Part shown: positions 48,774-58,833 of the stretch, one piece after another | Numbering within the stretch: the first letter of the stretch is position 1 | Layout: each line of letters starts with the position of its first letter | Assembly: GCF_002901845.1 (NCBI RefSeq) | Contig: NZ_PPQE01000025.1 | Span: 307,658-371,657 of the forward strand | Source of the DNA: Staphylococcus hominis subsp. hominis | Lineage (GTDB): Bacteria; Bacillota; Bacilli; Staphylococcales; Staphylococcaceae | DNA length: 64,000 nucleotides | Reading direction: 5' to 3' | Translations under genes and position numbers: made by a program | The notes under the pieces: generated by a model | Seen by the model: the letters and a program-made list of their open reading frames with translations, nothing else | Database searches by the model: none | Told to the model about the DNA's origin: nothing

Positions 48774-49358
48774 CTATTTATCTTCTAATAAAGAATAGTG
48801 TGAAAGGGCCTCAAAAATATTTAAAGATGTTTTTTCATAATCGATTGGCATATCTGGATTATTAGACTTCATTCTTGCTTGTTTATCAATCATATAGTAA
48901 TAGAAAATAGAATTAGAATATTGATGCCATAAACTATGAAAAGATACATTTAATGTTAGTGCTTCTTGGTTTGCAAAGATAATTTTACTCTTTCTGTTCT
49001 TTAATGGCTTAATATCAGAAATATAATGCATATTAATCCATATATTTTCTTCTAAACGGTCTGAATGTGTTGGGAAAAAGTAAGTTGGAAACAATGGTGT
49101 GAGAAGGATGGGAGGTTTACTAGTTATTCCAGCGATGCGTTGAGTTTCAGCTTTCTTGCTTAAGTAGTTATTGCCATAAAATCTACATGATCGTTCAATA
49201 ATTTTTTGAGTTTTAAAAGGGCTTATTTCTCGTGAGGTATCGAATTTGAGGATTTCTGAGCCGTTCGGTTGTTGATGATTGTCAAATGTAGGTCTAATCA
49301 CCATATCACCTTTACGTATGACATAAATCGTATTAGGTGGTTTATTGAACTGAGTCAT
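48774..49358 (-). CDS. comK: Competence transcription factor ComK
   Basis: 194 residues, full length, behind AAGGAGC. Contains the strongly conserved ComK stretches TIYVIRKGDMVIRP, IIERSCRFYGNNYLSKKAET and KPPILLTPLFPTYFFPTHSD. ComK binds K-boxes and switches on DNA-uptake genes. No prophage interrupts it; the phage instead uses the neighbouring tRNA. Confidence 0.96.
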   Translation of the reverse strand: MTQFNKPPNTIYVIRKGDMVIRPTFDNHQQPNGSEILKFDTSREISPFKTQKIIERSCRFYGNNYLSKKAETQRIAGITSKPPILLTPLFPTYFFPTHSDRLEENIWINMHYISDIKPLKNRKSKIIFANQEALTLNVSFHSLWHQYSNSIFYYYMIDKQARMKSNNPDMPIDYEKTSLNIFEALSHYSLLEDK

Positions 49359-49504
49359 AAGATCAGCTCCTTATTTAATTATTTATTATTAAAAACGAAG
49401 AGTGATTAATAATATAAAATTATTATATAAAAAAAGTATATGTTGTCAAGTTATTATTTAAAAATAAAATTACACTATTTTATTTAGAAAAGTCTGAATA
49501 TTCA

Positions 49505-49533
49505 TTGATTTCAAAATAAAAAGCTTGTATACT
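49505..49533 (+). promoter_or_regulatory. Promoter of the IDEAL-domain gene
   Basis: TTGATT (49505-49510), 17-base spacer, TATACT (49528-49533) preceded by TG. Confidence 0.65.
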
Positions 49534-49565
49534 ATTTTTAAATTAATAGAAAGGTAGTGAATTTT

Positions 49566-49784
49566 ATGTATTACAATACAAATGTTAAACATACCACACT
49601 AGAAGAATTTGTAACGACGATGAATGATTTAGGTGTAGAACTTGTGATTGACGAAGCTTTACGTTTAGAAAGAAAGAAACAACTTGTAACATTAATTGAT
49701 GAAGCCTTGGTTAATAGAAATGAAGATGATTTTAATCAATATACTACTGAATTAAAACATTTGGAGGCATTTCTCAATGAGTAA
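49566..49784 (+). CDS. IDEAL domain protein
   Basis: 72 residues from the ATG at 49566, spaced correctly from AAAGGTAG. The second half (VIDEALRLERKKQLVTLIDEALVNRNEDDFNQYT) is an IDEAL domain, a short helical pair found at the end of ComK-control and other Firmicute proteins. Divergent from comK, which is suggestive but unproven as a link. Confidence 0.75.
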   Translation: MYYNTNVKHTTLEEFVTTMNDLGVELVIDEALRLERKKQLVTLIDEALVNRNEDDFNQYTTELKHLEAFLNE

Positions 49785-49807
49785 ATCCGGTTCCAATGAG
49801 TCATTAT

Positions 49808-49848
49808 AAAAAGGTCTATTCTCTAAAATAAAGTGAATAGACCTTTTT
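49808..49848. terminator. Bidirectional terminator
   Basis: Perfect 14-bp AAAAAGGTCTATTC/GAATAGACCTTTTT, between the IDEAL gene and a leftward micro-gene. Confidence 0.9.
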
Positions 49849-49851
49849 AAA

Positions 49852-49950
49852 TTATTTTCTTTTTGAATTTCCTTCTATTTTATTTTTAATCCATTTTAAT
49901 ACATATCCTGTAATAATTGTTCTCACAATACGTTTAATAAAGTTTTTCAT
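49852..49950 (-). CDS. 32-residue cationic amphipathic protein
   Basis: MKNFIKRIVRTIITGYVLKW then IKNKIEGNSKRK, behind AAAGGAG. Nine Lys/Arg in a helical frame, net positive, and it ends 4 bases before a strong terminator. It looks like a genuine small protein, possibly membrane-associated. Not recognised. Confidence 0.6.
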   Translation of the reverse strand: MKNFIKRIVRTIITGYVLKWIKNKIEGNSKRK

Positions 49951-50039
49951 AGTCACATTCTCCTTTTTAAAACTATTATTAATTTATACCCCATTTTCTT
50001 TAATTTAAAGAAGAAAGTTTAAATACTTTTGGTTGTTTT

Positions 50040-50252
50040 TTATCTGGGTATAAAAATATATCCATTATTATCAGCTGTAGTAGTGAAGATAATGATTATG
50101 CCATGAATAATCGAAATAATTGTTGGAATAAGTGTCCAAAAAAAGACCAAATGTAATACGCCTTGTCCAACTTTATCCGCATAGAACTTGTGAATCCCAA
50201 CACCACCTAAGAACAATGCACATAATACATACAATGTTTTGTTTACTCTCAT
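50040..50252 (-). CDS. TM2 domain membrane protein
   Basis: 70 residues with two transmembrane helices and the TM2 signature FLGGVGIHKFYADKVGQGVLHL. Behind AAGGAGGC. Function of TM2 proteins in bacteria is unknown. Confidence 0.88.
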   Translation of the reverse strand: MRVNKTLYVLCALFLGGVGIHKFYADKVGQGVLHLVFFWTLIPTIISIIHGIIIIFTTTADNNGYIFIPR

Positions 50253-50395
50253 ATTATGGATGCCTCCTTATTTTCATATTGTAAGTAATTTATGACTAAA
50301 ATCAAGAACGGCACTTATAAAAGAATCAGTTTATACTTACTATAATATTTAATTTCTTGTAATAATATGAGTATGATGTAGATGGAGGGATAAAT

Positions 50396-50947
50396 ATGAT
50401 TAGAAAAGCGACACCGAGTGATAATAAGCAAATTGCAAAACTTTATTATTTAATATGGAAAGATATGGAACTTGACATTGTAAAGGAAATTTCTAAAAAA
50501 CGTATGATCAATTTGCTTGAACTTAGTATAGTTAATGTACATTATCGTACCTATTATAAAAATATATGGGTATATGAAAAGAATAATGAAGTGGCCGGTT
50601 GTATTATCGCTTATGATGGTTCAAAAGAAATGGAGTACGAAGAACAATGGAACCAACTGCCTCTTGAAGAAGATATCAGATTAGTTGGAACACCTTTACC
50701 TATAAAAGAAGCTAAAAATGATGAGTGGTATATTGAAGCAGTGGTCACATCGCCTGATTATAGAGGACAAGGTATTGCGACACAATTGTTGGAACATTTG
50801 ATCACCACAAGTTCTAATAAAAAATGGAGTTTAAATTGTGATTATAATAATGAGAAAGCACTTAAACTTTATAAACAACTAGGTTTCAAATGGGTTGAAG
50901 ATATTAATTTATATGGCCATGATTATCTACATATGATATATATATAA
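50396..50947 (+). CDS. GNAT family N-acetyltransferase
   Basis: 183 residues, GNAT fold. The acetyl-CoA-binding motif is WYIEAVVTSPDYRGQGIATQLLEHL (about 115-140), followed by LNCDYNNEKALKLYKQLGFKW. The substrate is not predictable. GGAGGG precedes the ATG; single-gene unit closed by a strong terminator. Confidence 0.88.
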   Translation: MIRKATPSDNKQIAKLYYLIWKDMELDIVKEISKKRMINLLELSIVNVHYRTYYKNIWVYEKNNEVAGCIIAYDGSKEMEYEEQWNQLPLEEDIRLVGTPLPIKEAKNDEWYIEAVVTSPDYRGQGIATQLLEHLITTSSNKKWSLNCDYNNEKALKLYKQLGFKWVEDINLYGHDYLHMIYI

Positions 50948-50956
50948 TAATAAAAA

Positions 50957-50986
50957 AACTAGCATTGTTAAAAAACAATGCTAGTT
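50957..50986. terminator. Bidirectional terminator between the GNAT gene and menA
   Basis: Perfect 13-bp AACTAGCATTGTT/AACAATGCTAGTT with A and T runs. Confidence 0.9.
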
Positions 50987-50994
50987 AAAATAAA

Positions 50995-51933
50995 TTAGAT
51001 TCCACCTAAAAGTGCGCTGATATAAATACCCAAAGCGTACAAAATACCAAAGACTGTATTCGTTTTGCCAGTCGCTGCCATCGCTGGCATCATGCTTGCT
51101 GGTGTATCATTTTTATTAAAACGACGAATTGCTTTGATTGGCATTGGGAATGAGAATAATACTAACAAGTAGAATAATGAGCCGCCTGATTTGAATAAAG
51201 CAGTAAATATTACGATTAAGTAAGCTAAGATATACATTGCTGCCATAAACGTAATAGAAGCTTTTTTACCTAATAAAATAGGTAAGGTTTTACGACCACT
51301 TGCTTTATCTTTAATACGGTCACGAATGTTATTAGCCATATTAATTAACCCGATTGTAATAACAATAGGTAAGCTAATCCAAACAACAAAACCATTGACA
51401 TTACCTGTTTGAATAAAGAATGCAAGTAAAATGATAATCATACCCATAAATAATCCGGAGAATAATTCACCAAATGGCGTCCATGAAATAGGAATAGGTC
51501 CACCAGTATATAAATAACCAATTGCCATACATACAATACCAACTGGAATAATCCAAAATGAACTATTAGCAGCTAGATATATACCAAGTAAAGCGGCAAT
51601 AATATAAAAAGCAATTGCTAGATTCATGACAAGTTTTGGACTCATACCATTTCGAACAATCGCGCCACCGATACCTACAGATGTATGATCGTCTAATCCT
51701 TTTTTAAAATCATAATATTCATTAAACATATTAGTCGCTGCTTGAATTAAAAGACATGCGATTAACATTGCTAAAAATAGGCTGAATTTAATATGATCTT
51801 GACTGCCCAGTAAGAAAAGTTTAGCTGTCGCTGTTCCTACTAATACAGGGACAATAGACGCGGTTAAAGTATGAGGTCTCATTAAATGCCAATATTTTCT
51901 AACAGTTGAATATTGTTGATATTGATCTGCCAT
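50995..51933 (-). CDS. menA: 1,4-dihydroxy-2-naphthoate polyprenyltransferase
   Basis: 312 residues, about nine membrane helices, UbiA superfamily. The first Asp motif is NMFNEYYDFKKGLDDHTSVG (about 67-86) and the second is NNIRDRIKDKASGRKTL (about 201-217). It joins a polyprenyl chain to DHNA, giving demethylmenaquinone, the membrane step of vitamin K2 synthesis. Divergent from menF, with the shared gap of 181 bases holding both promoters. Confidence 0.95.
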   Translation of the reverse strand: MADQYQQYSTVRKYWHLMRPHTLTASIVPVLVGTATAKLFLLGSQDHIKFSLFLAMLIACLLIQAATNMFNEYYDFKKGLDDHTSVGIGGAIVRNGMSPKLVMNLAIAFYIIAALLGIYLAANSSFWIIPVGIVCMAIGYLYTGGPIPISWTPFGELFSGLFMGMIIILLAFFIQTGNVNGFVVWISLPIVITIGLINMANNIRDRIKDKASGRKTLPILLGKKASITFMAAMYILAYLIVIFTALFKSGGSLFYLLVLFSFPMPIKAIRRFNKNDTPASMMPAMAATGKTNTVFGILYALGIYISALLGGI

Positions 51934-52114
51934 AATATAATCTACCTCTTATAATATAAAGTTTTAACATATGTATTTTAAAGGAATAGGTAAGAAAGGT
52001 CAATCAACGTGAAATATTTCTCTAAATTGATTAAGCAATTATAATACGATGAATAACGAAAAATGTTACAATATTTTAATGAGTAAAAAAAAGATAATGA
52101 AAGAAGTGAAATGA

Positions 52115-53482
52115 ATGGCTGCTAACCTAATGGAAGACAAAATTTTGGAATCTATATATGAAAGCAATAAAAACTGGGTTTCTGTTGAAGTCGTGTTAAA
52201 TAAATCTTTAACACCAAGTGAATTATTTAATTTAACTGAAAAACAAGCTGGAGATCGATTTTATTTGCGATTAAACGATAATATGTCTTCATTTTTCGGC
52301 TATCATGCAATTCAAAGGTTTAAGAATAACTTTGAAAATAAACAATCTATCTTTCGGGAATGGGAAAAATTTAAAAATGATGTAGAACTAATTCATGTTA
52401 ATACGCAAAAGCATCACCTTAAAATAGTAGGGGGATTCCAATTTTCAAATCATAAATCTGATGATGAGTGGCGTGAATTTGGGATTAATCATTTTGTGGT
52501 ACCTGAAGTACTTATTTCTTCAGTTAACAATCAAACCATTTTGACATATACAGTTGAAAAAGCCCAATTTGAAATGGAAAAATTAAATCAAATGATTAAT
52601 TATTTCGAAAATGCTCAAGTTGATACGACAGAACGAGAGACAGCTTTAGGCAATGTAACACGCATGGAAGATATTTATGTTGATGAATGGAAAGATCTTG
52701 TAAGTCATACGATTGAACAACTTGATAAAGATAAAAAAGTAGTACTTGCGAGACGTCGCTTAATTAAGTTTGATAAGCCAATTAGTATTCCTTATGTACT
52801 TAATCGTGCGTTAAACAATGAGAAAAATAGTTACTTATTTATCCTAGAGTCTAACCAATCTGTATTCTTTTCTCAAACACCAGAACAATTATTAAAAGTT
52901 GAGGACGGTATATTATCTACGAAGGCTGTAGCAGGAACAATTCCTCGAACACAAGATGCTGAAAAAGATGAAAAAAATATTCAAGCATTTTTACAAGACA
53001 GTAAAAATCTAGGTGAACATCAATTTGTCGTTAGCAGCATTTTAAATGATATTAAGCCTTATGTAGAAAATGTAGAGTACAATCAAAAACCTAATATTTT
53101 AAAAAACGATCATATGTATCATTTGTATACTGAAATAAAAGGAACATTATTGAATCATTCGTATATTAGTTTAATTGATGAGTTGCATCCTACACCTGCC
53201 TTAGGGGGTTATCCTAAGAAAGAAGCAGTTGACTATATTGAAAAAAATGAATTTGGTACACGAGGATTATATGGGTCTCCAGTTGGATATATTGACGTAG
53301 ATGATGATTGTGAATTTATTGTGGCTATTCGTTCTATGTTAATTAAACAAAATCAAACTACTTTGTTTGCAGGTTGTGGTATTGTAAAAGATTCTAATGC
53401 TGAAAGTGAAGTTGAAGAAACGTCGGTGAAATTTTCACCAATGATGAATGCTTTAGGAGTAGTGAATAAGAATGAATCATAA
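52115..53482 (+). CDS. menF: Isochorismate synthase
   Basis: 455 residues of the chorismate-binding family: [54 protein letters not shown] and [12 protein letters not shown] are the active-site segments. It converts chorismate to isochorismate, the first step of menaquinone synthesis. It overlaps menD by 11 bases. Confidence 0.94.
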   Translation: MAANLMEDKILESIYESNKNWVSVEVVLNKSLTPSELFNLTEKQAGDRFYLRLNDNMSSFFGYHAIQRFKNNFENKQSIFREWEKFKNDVELIHVNTQKHHLKIVGGFQFSNHKSDDEWREFGINHFVVPEVLISSVNNQTILTYTVEKAQFEMEKLNQMINYFENAQVDTTERETALGNVTRMEDIYVDEWKDLVSHTIEQLDKDKKVVLARRRLIKFDKPISIPYVLNRALNNEKNSYLFILESNQSVFFSQTPEQLLKVEDGILSTKAVAGTIPRTQDAEKDEKNIQAFLQDSKNLGEHQFVVSSILNDIKPYVENVEYNQKPNILKNDHMYHLYTEIKGTLLNHSYISLIDELHPTPALGGYPKKEAVDYIEKNEFGTRGLYGSPVGYIDVDDDCEFIVAIRSMLIKQNQTTLFAGCGIVKDSNAESEVEETSVKFSPMMNALGVVNKNES

Positions 53483-55142
53483 AGAAGCTTTAACTAAACA
53501 AGTTTATACATTTGCATCAGAGTTATATGCCTATGGTGTGCGAGAAGTCGTTATTAGTCCGGGCTCACGTTCGACTCCTTTAGCGATTGCATTTGAAGCG
53601 CATCCAAATATTAAAACTTGGATACATCCTGATGAACGTAGCGCAGCTTTTTTTGCCTTAGGATTAATTAAAGGGAGCGAACGCCCAGTTGCGATTTTAT
53701 GTACTTCTGGAACAGCGGCTGCTAATTACACGCCAGCTATAGCTGAAAGTCAAATCAGCCGTATACCGCTTATAGTATTGACTAGCGATCGTCCACATGA
53801 ACTTAGAAGTGTAGGTGCACCACAAGCGATTAACCAAGTCAATATGTTTGCAAATTATATTAACTTCCAATTTGATATGCCTGTAGCTGATGGCAGTCAA
53901 GAAATGCTCAATACTATCAATTATCAAATGCAAATTGCAAGTCAATATTTATATGGCCCACACCGTGGTCCAATACATTTTAATTTGCCATTTAGAGAAC
54001 CGTTAACACCAGATCTTGAAATGACTGAGAATTTAAAATCTGAACATAAAATATTGCCTCATTATCAAAAAAATATAGATATACAAGATATAAAAAATAT
54101 ATTAAAAGATAAGAAAGGCCTGATTATTGTAGGGGACATGCAGCACCAAGCAGTCGATCAAATTTTAACTTACGCTACAATTCATGACTTACCAATTCTT
54201 GCAGATCCACTTAGTCAATTACGTAAGTATAATCATCCTAATGTCATTACAACATATGATTTATTATACCGTTCTCATTTAAATATTGATGCTGATTTTA
54301 TTATACGTGTAGGTAAACCAGTTATTTCTAAAAAATTAAATCAATGGCTTACACGCACAAATGCATTTCAAATATTAGTTCAAAATAATGATAAAATTGA
54401 TGTATTTCCAACACCACCACACATCTCATATGAAATATCAGCAAATGATTTCTTCAGAAGTTTAGTGAATGAACCAACAGTAAACCGTAAGGATTGGATT
54501 GAACGTTGGCAGTCAATAGAAGCACAATCTCGTAAAGCAATCACTCAACATATGTCTCAAGCGACAGATGAATCAGCATTTGTAAGTACACTGATTCAAA
54601 AACTCACTAAAGATGATGCATTATTTGTAAGTAATAGTATGCCTATTCGTGATGTAGATAATTTATTATTTGATAGTGAAGTAGAAGTGTATGCTAATCG
54701 AGGTGCAAATGGTATTGATGGCGTTATTTCTACTGCTTTAGGTATGGCAGTACATAAAAAAGTGACATTACTGATTGGAGATTTAGCTTTTTATCATGAT
54801 ATGAATGGATTATTAATGGCTAAATTAAACGATATTCATATTAATGTTGTTATACTTAACAACGATGGTGGAGGGATATTTTCTTATTTGCCTCAAAAAA
54901 CAGCAGCAGAGCAATACTTTGAACGTCTATTTGGTACACCAACTGGACTAAATTTTGAGTACACTGCCATGTTATATGACTTTTCATTTAAACGTTTAAA
55001 TAATATTACCGATTTTTCTCAAGTATCTTTTTCAACTATGAATTCATATATATACGAAATTCTTACAAATCGTGAAGATAACTTAGAACAACATCAACTT
55101 TTATATAAGAAATTGAGTGAGATTTTAAATGTTACATTATAA
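53472..55142 (+). CDS. menD: SEPHCHC synthase
   Basis: 556 residues, a thiamine-diphosphate enzyme joining 2-oxoglutarate and isochorismate. [20 protein letters not shown] (about 23-42) with the catalytic Glu region, and [13 protein letters not shown] (about 454-466) in the ThDP/Mg site. Overlaps menF before it and menH after it by 14 bases. Confidence 0.96.
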   Translation: MNHKEALTKQVYTFASELYAYGVREVVISPGSRSTPLAIAFEAHPNIKTWIHPDERSAAFFALGLIKGSERPVAILCTSGTAAANYTPAIAESQISRIPLIVLTSDRPHELRSVGAPQAINQVNMFANYINFQFDMPVADGSQEMLNTINYQMQIASQYLYGPHRGPIHFNLPFREPLTPDLEMTENLKSEHKILPHYQKNIDIQDIKNILKDKKGLIIVGDMQHQAVDQILTYATIHDLPILADPLSQLRKYNHPNVITTYDLLYRSHLNIDADFIIRVGKPVISKKLNQWLTRTNAFQILVQNNDKIDVFPTPPHISYEISANDFFRSLVNEPTVNRKDWIERWQSIEAQSRKAITQHMSQATDESAFVSTLIQKLTKDDALFVSNSMPIRDVDNLLFDSEVEVYANRGANGIDGVISTALGMAVHKKVTLLIGDLAFYHDMNGLLMAKLNDIHINVVILNNDGGGIFSYLPQKTAAEQYFERLFGTPTGLNFEYTAMLYDFSFKRLNNITDFSQVSFSTMNSYIYEILTNREDNLEQHQLLYKKLSEILNVTL

Positions 55143-55932
55143 TTTTTATAAGTCTGAGCATCCAAGCAATCAATTATTAATTTTACTTCATGGTTTTATT
55201 AGTGACAGTCAAACTTATATGAATCATATAGAGGCGTTTCTTACTCAATGTAATGTTTTAACTATTGATTTACCTGGACATGGCAAAGATGACTCACCTA
55301 CAGATCAAATATGGGACTTTCCGTATATAACGGAACAAATAAATCGAGTTTTATCTCAATTTGAGAAATATAAATTCAGTTTATTAGGGTATTCAATGGG
55401 TGGGCGTGTAGCACTCTACTATGCAATACATGGTCAATATGAAATCAAACAATTAATATTAGAAAGTACATCACCAGGCATTGCTAACGAAGCTTTACGT
55501 AAAGAACGACAGGCTATCGATCAAGCACGTGGACGTGTATTAGAAATAGCTGGAATTGAAGTATTTGTAAATGATTGGGAAAAACTCCCTTTATTTCAAA
55601 CACAATATCTATTAGATGATAATAAAAAAAAGGCAATGCGTCGTATGCGACTTGCGCAGAATCCCAATAAGTTAGCGAAAGCTTTAAGAGATTATGGGAC
55701 TGGACATATGCCTAATTTATGGGGAGATATTAAGCGTATAAAAAGTGATTGTCTTATTTTAGCAGGAGAATTAGATGAAAAATTCGTTAATACTGCTAAA
55801 AAAATGGCACAAGAAATTAAAAACTATCAAATCCATATTTTTAAAAATGTAGGTCACACAATTCATGTGGAAGATGAAGCGGAATTTGATACAATAGTAT
55901 TAGGTTTTTTAAAGGAGGAGCAAAATGACTAG
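55129..55932 (+). CDS. menH: SHCHC synthase (alpha/beta hydrolase)
   Basis: 267 residues: oxyanion segment [10 protein letters not shown], nucleophile Ser in [12 protein letters not shown] (about 83-94), late His in [10 protein letters not shown] (near 244). It eliminates pyruvate from the MenD product. Translation-coupled on both sides. Confidence 0.92.
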   Translation: MLHYNFYKSEHPSNQLLILLHGFISDSQTYMNHIEAFLTQCNVLTIDLPGHGKDDSPTDQIWDFPYITEQINRVLSQFEKYKFSLLGYSMGGRVALYYAIHGQYEIKQLILESTSPGIANEALRKERQAIDQARGRVLEIAGIEVFVNDWEKLPLFQTQYLLDDNKKKAMRRMRLAQNPNKLAKALRDYGTGHMPNLWGDIKRIKSDCLILAGELDEKFVNTAKKMAQEIKNYQIHIFKNVGHTIHVEDEAEFDTIVLGFLKEEQND

Positions 55933-56743
55933 ACAGTGGGAAACACTAAAAGAATATGATGAAATTAAATATGAATTCTTCGAAGGAATTGCAAAAGTAA
56001 CAATTAACCGTCCAGAAGTACGTAATGCATTTACACCTAAAACAGTAGCTGAAATGATTGATGCATTTACTAGAGCACGTGATGATCAAAATGTTTCTGT
56101 TATTATCTTAACAGGTGAAGGCGATAAAGCGTTTTGTTCAGGCGGAGATCAAAAGAAACGTGGACATGGCGGTTATGTTGGTGAAGACCAAATTCCTCGT
56201 TTAAATGTATTGGATTTACAACGTTTAATTCGTGTTATTCCTAAACCAGTTATTGCAATGGTTAGAGGTTATGCAATTGGTGGAGGTAACGTATTAAATG
56301 TAGTATGTGACTTAACAATTGCTGCAGATAATGCAATCTTTGGTCAAACTGGACCTAAAGTAGGGTCATTTGATGCTGGTTATGGTTCAGGATACTTAGC
56401 TCGTATCGTAGGCCACAAAAAGGCACGTGAAATTTGGTACTTATGTCGTCAATATAATGCTCAAGAGGCATTAGAAATGGGCTTAGTTAATACTGTAGTA
56501 CCTTTAGATAAAGTAGAAGATGAAACAGTTGCTTGGTGTAAAGATATTATGAAACATTCACCAACAGCATTACGTTTCTTAAAAGCTGCAATGAATGCAG
56601 ATACAGATGGTTTAGCTGGTTTACAACAAATGGCTGGAGATGCTACATTACTGTATTACACTACTGATGAAGCAAAAGAAGGTCGTGACGCATTTAAAGA
56701 AAAACGCGATCCTGATTTTGATCAATTCCCTAAATTCCCATAA
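55925..56743 (+). CDS. menB: 1,4-dihydroxy-2-naphthoyl-CoA synthase
   Basis: 272 residues, crotonase fold: [15 protein letters not shown] (about 73-87) and [25 protein letters not shown] carry the CoA and catalytic sites. It closes the naphthoquinone ring. Strong AAAGGAGG inside menH; the operon ends in a terminator directly after. Confidence 0.97.
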   Translation: MTRQWETLKEYDEIKYEFFEGIAKVTINRPEVRNAFTPKTVAEMIDAFTRARDDQNVSVIILTGEGDKAFCSGGDQKKRGHGGYVGEDQIPRLNVLDLQRLIRVIPKPVIAMVRGYAIGGGNVLNVVCDLTIAADNAIFGQTGPKVGSFDAGYGSGYLARIVGHKKAREIWYLCRQYNAQEALEMGLVNTVVPLDKVEDETVAWCKDIMKHSPTALRFLKAAMNADTDGLAGLQQMAGDATLLYYTTDEAKEGRDAFKEKRDPDFDQFPKFP

Positions 56744-56755
56744 ACAATAGTAATA

Positions 56756-56797
56756 AAAAAACGCAAAATTGACTTAGTCAATCTTGCGTTTTTTTAA
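56756..56797. terminator. Bidirectional terminator after menB
   Basis: AACGCAA/TTGCGTT and ATTGAC/GTCAAT stems with one mismatch, TTA loop, A and T runs. Serves the convergent aminotransferase too, whose stop codon lies in the T run. Confidence 0.88.
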
Positions 56798-57969
56798 TTA
56801 TCTAACACATTAGGATAGTGTTCTTTTAAATATAATTCTAAACGGCGCATACCTTCTTTTAAGACGTTCATTTCATAAGCATAAGAAATACGAATATAGC
56901 CTTTTCCTATATCTGTAAAAGAAGATCCTGGTACCATCGCAACATGTGCCTCTTCCAGTACATTGACACAAAAGTCAAAATCATTATTAGTAAATCGTTT
57001 AATACTTGGGAAAATATAAAATGCACCTTCAGGTTGAGCTTCAAGTTCGAATCCTAGCGATAACAATTTAGCTTTTAAATAATCACGTCGTTCAATATAA
57101 GCTTCGTTCATATATTTTGGTGCTTCTAAGCCCTCATTTAATGCAGTGATACAAGCAATTTGAGCAGGAACATTAGCACAAATACAGTTATATGCATGCA
57201 TGAAAGTTAATTTTTCAATTAAATATTCAGGACCGATTAAAAAACCGATACGGATGCCTGTAGCTGAATGCGATTTACTTAAGCCACCAATGAGTAATAG
57301 TTGATCACGTATCTCTTCATATTCTGCAAAAGAAGTATGTGTTCCTGTAAACGTATTTTCAGCGTAGATTTCATCACTGATAATAAATATTTCTTTAGTT
57401 TTTAAATAATGTACAAGGGCTTCAACTTCTGAGCGCTCTAATATAACACCAGTTGGATTAGTAGGATAATTTAATAAAATTGCTTTAGTTTGATCAGTAA
57501 AGTAAGCTTCAATTAGCTCAGGTGTTACCTTAAAGTCAGAATGTGTGGTATCAATATAAATAGGTTTACCACCTAAAGTTTCAACTAATGGGATATATCC
57601 AGCATAAATAGGACCAGGGATTAAAATTTCATCTCCAGGTTCGATTATACTTCTTAGCGATGTATCTAACGCTTCACTTGCACCGTTTGTAACAATAATT
57701 TCTTCTTCGCTATAAAGAAATCCATATCTACGTTTAAAATATTGACTAATCGCTTGACGCGTTTCAGTAAGGCCTTTGTTATGTGAATAACTTGTTTTAT
57801 CTTCGCTTATTGCATTAATATATGCTTGCTTAACCACATCAGGCATTGGAAAATCAGGTTGGCCAATAGTTAAATTAACGCAGTCGTCAATATTTTTTAT
57901 TCGACTTGAAAACTGTCGGATACTTGGCGCTCTTAAAAACTTAGAATTTGAATTTAAAGTTAATTTCAT
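56794..57969 (-). CDS. PLP-dependent aminotransferase (PatA-like)
   Basis: 391 residues from the ATG at 57969 behind AGAGGTG (an upstream frame extension lacks a start signal). Fold type I class I/II aminotransferase: VTNGASEALDTSLRSI, LNYPTNPTGVIL, IISDEIYAENTF and the PLP lysine in GGLSKSHSATGIRIGFLIG (near 233). It probably transaminates aromatic or other hydrophobic amino acids; the substrate is not determinable here. Confidence 0.9.
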   Translation of the reverse strand: MKLTLNSNSKFLRAPSIRQFSSRIKNIDDCVNLTIGQPDFPMPDVVKQAYINAISEDKTSYSHNKGLTETRQAISQYFKRRYGFLYSEEEIIVTNGASEALDTSLRSIIEPGDEILIPGPIYAGYIPLVETLGGKPIYIDTTHSDFKVTPELIEAYFTDQTKAILLNYPTNPTGVILERSEVEALVHYLKTKEIFIISDEIYAENTFTGTHTSFAEYEEIRDQLLLIGGLSKSHSATGIRIGFLIGPEYLIEKLTFMHAYNCICANVPAQIACITALNEGLEAPKYMNEAYIERRDYLKAKLLSLGFELEAQPEGAFYIFPSIKRFTNNDFDFCVNVLEEAHVAMVPGSSFTDIGKGYIRISYAYEMNVLKEGMRRLELYLKEHYPNVLDN

Positions 57970-58237
57970 ATTTACACCTCTAAATATAATCATTCAAAGT
58001 ATTATGACCTCATTACTTTGAAATAGAATATAATTATCATATCATATTTTTATTTATAATATTTAATTAATAAAATCTCACTTTCTCTTAATTTAAATAG
58101 AAAAATTAGAAATCGTGTATAATGAATAGATAATACCATATTATTAAAATGAATTTAGTCAATTTATTGAATAGTATTGTCTAATTATAAAATTAACTTT
58201 ATAATATAAACAATTACTAGAGTGGAGTAGAACAGCT

Positions 58238-58657
58238 ATGTATAATCAACTAGAAAAACTTATTACCCTAACAAATAATGATCTTAATTTAGTAAATAGA
58301 CGCTTTGGCCAACGGACTGATATAACAAATGACCAACTGGAATTATTAAGAATTCTTTATAACTATGATCGATTATCACAATATGATTTAACAATGAAAA
58401 TTAGTAGAGAGCAATCCATTGTATCTCGTTGGATAAAGAAATTAGTTCATAAAGGTTATATTACAAGTCAACAGTCACATGAAGATTTACGTTGTAAGGA
58501 TTTATGTTTAACAACTGAAGCTAGAGATTTAATTAAACAAATCAATATAGCAAGATGTGAATTAATCGAAGCGAGATGTCAATGTTTAACAGAAGAGGAA
58601 ATCAATAATTTGAATCATCTTTTAAATAAACTTAATAGTCGTCATCTTTATATCTAA
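58238..58657 (+). CDS. MarR family transcriptional regulator
   Basis: 139 residues with a winged helix: LLRILYNYDRLSQYDLTMKISREQSIVSRWIKKLVHKGYI (about 35-76) and wing CKDLCLTTEARDL. Cys-rich helices at the end (RCELIEARCQC) could sense oxidants, though this is only a suggestion. GGAGTAG precedes the ATG; targets unknown. Confidence 0.85.
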   Translation: MYNQLEKLITLTNNDLNLVNRRFGQRTDITNDQLELLRILYNYDRLSQYDLTMKISREQSIVSRWIKKLVHKGYITSQQSHEDLRCKDLCLTTEARDLIKQINIARCELIEARCQCLTEEEINNLNHLLNKLNSRHLYI

Positions 58658-58662
58658 CATAG

Positions 58663-58707
58663 CACCCATCTTATTGTTCTTTATAACATAGCACAATAAG
58701 ATGGGTG
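58663..58707 (+). terminator. Terminator after the MarR gene
   Basis: Perfect 15-bp CACCCATCTTATTGT/ACAATAAGATGGGTG followed by TTTG. Confidence 0.85.
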
Positions 58708-58739
58708 TTTGTATTAAATATAAAATTTAGAGCAAAAAA

Positions 58740-58775
58740 GAATCTGAGACAGAAATAAGTGTCTCAGATTCTTTT
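58740..58775. terminator. Bidirectional terminator, also ending atl
   Basis: Perfect 12-bp GAATCTGAGACA/TGTCTCAGATTC; T run on the right for the plus strand and AAAAAA on the left for the minus strand. Confidence 0.88.
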
Positions 58776-58833
58776 ACATATGGGCAGGCGATAACTGAAT
58801 TGAAACTGAATTCAGTCTAACTCCCAAGTATTA

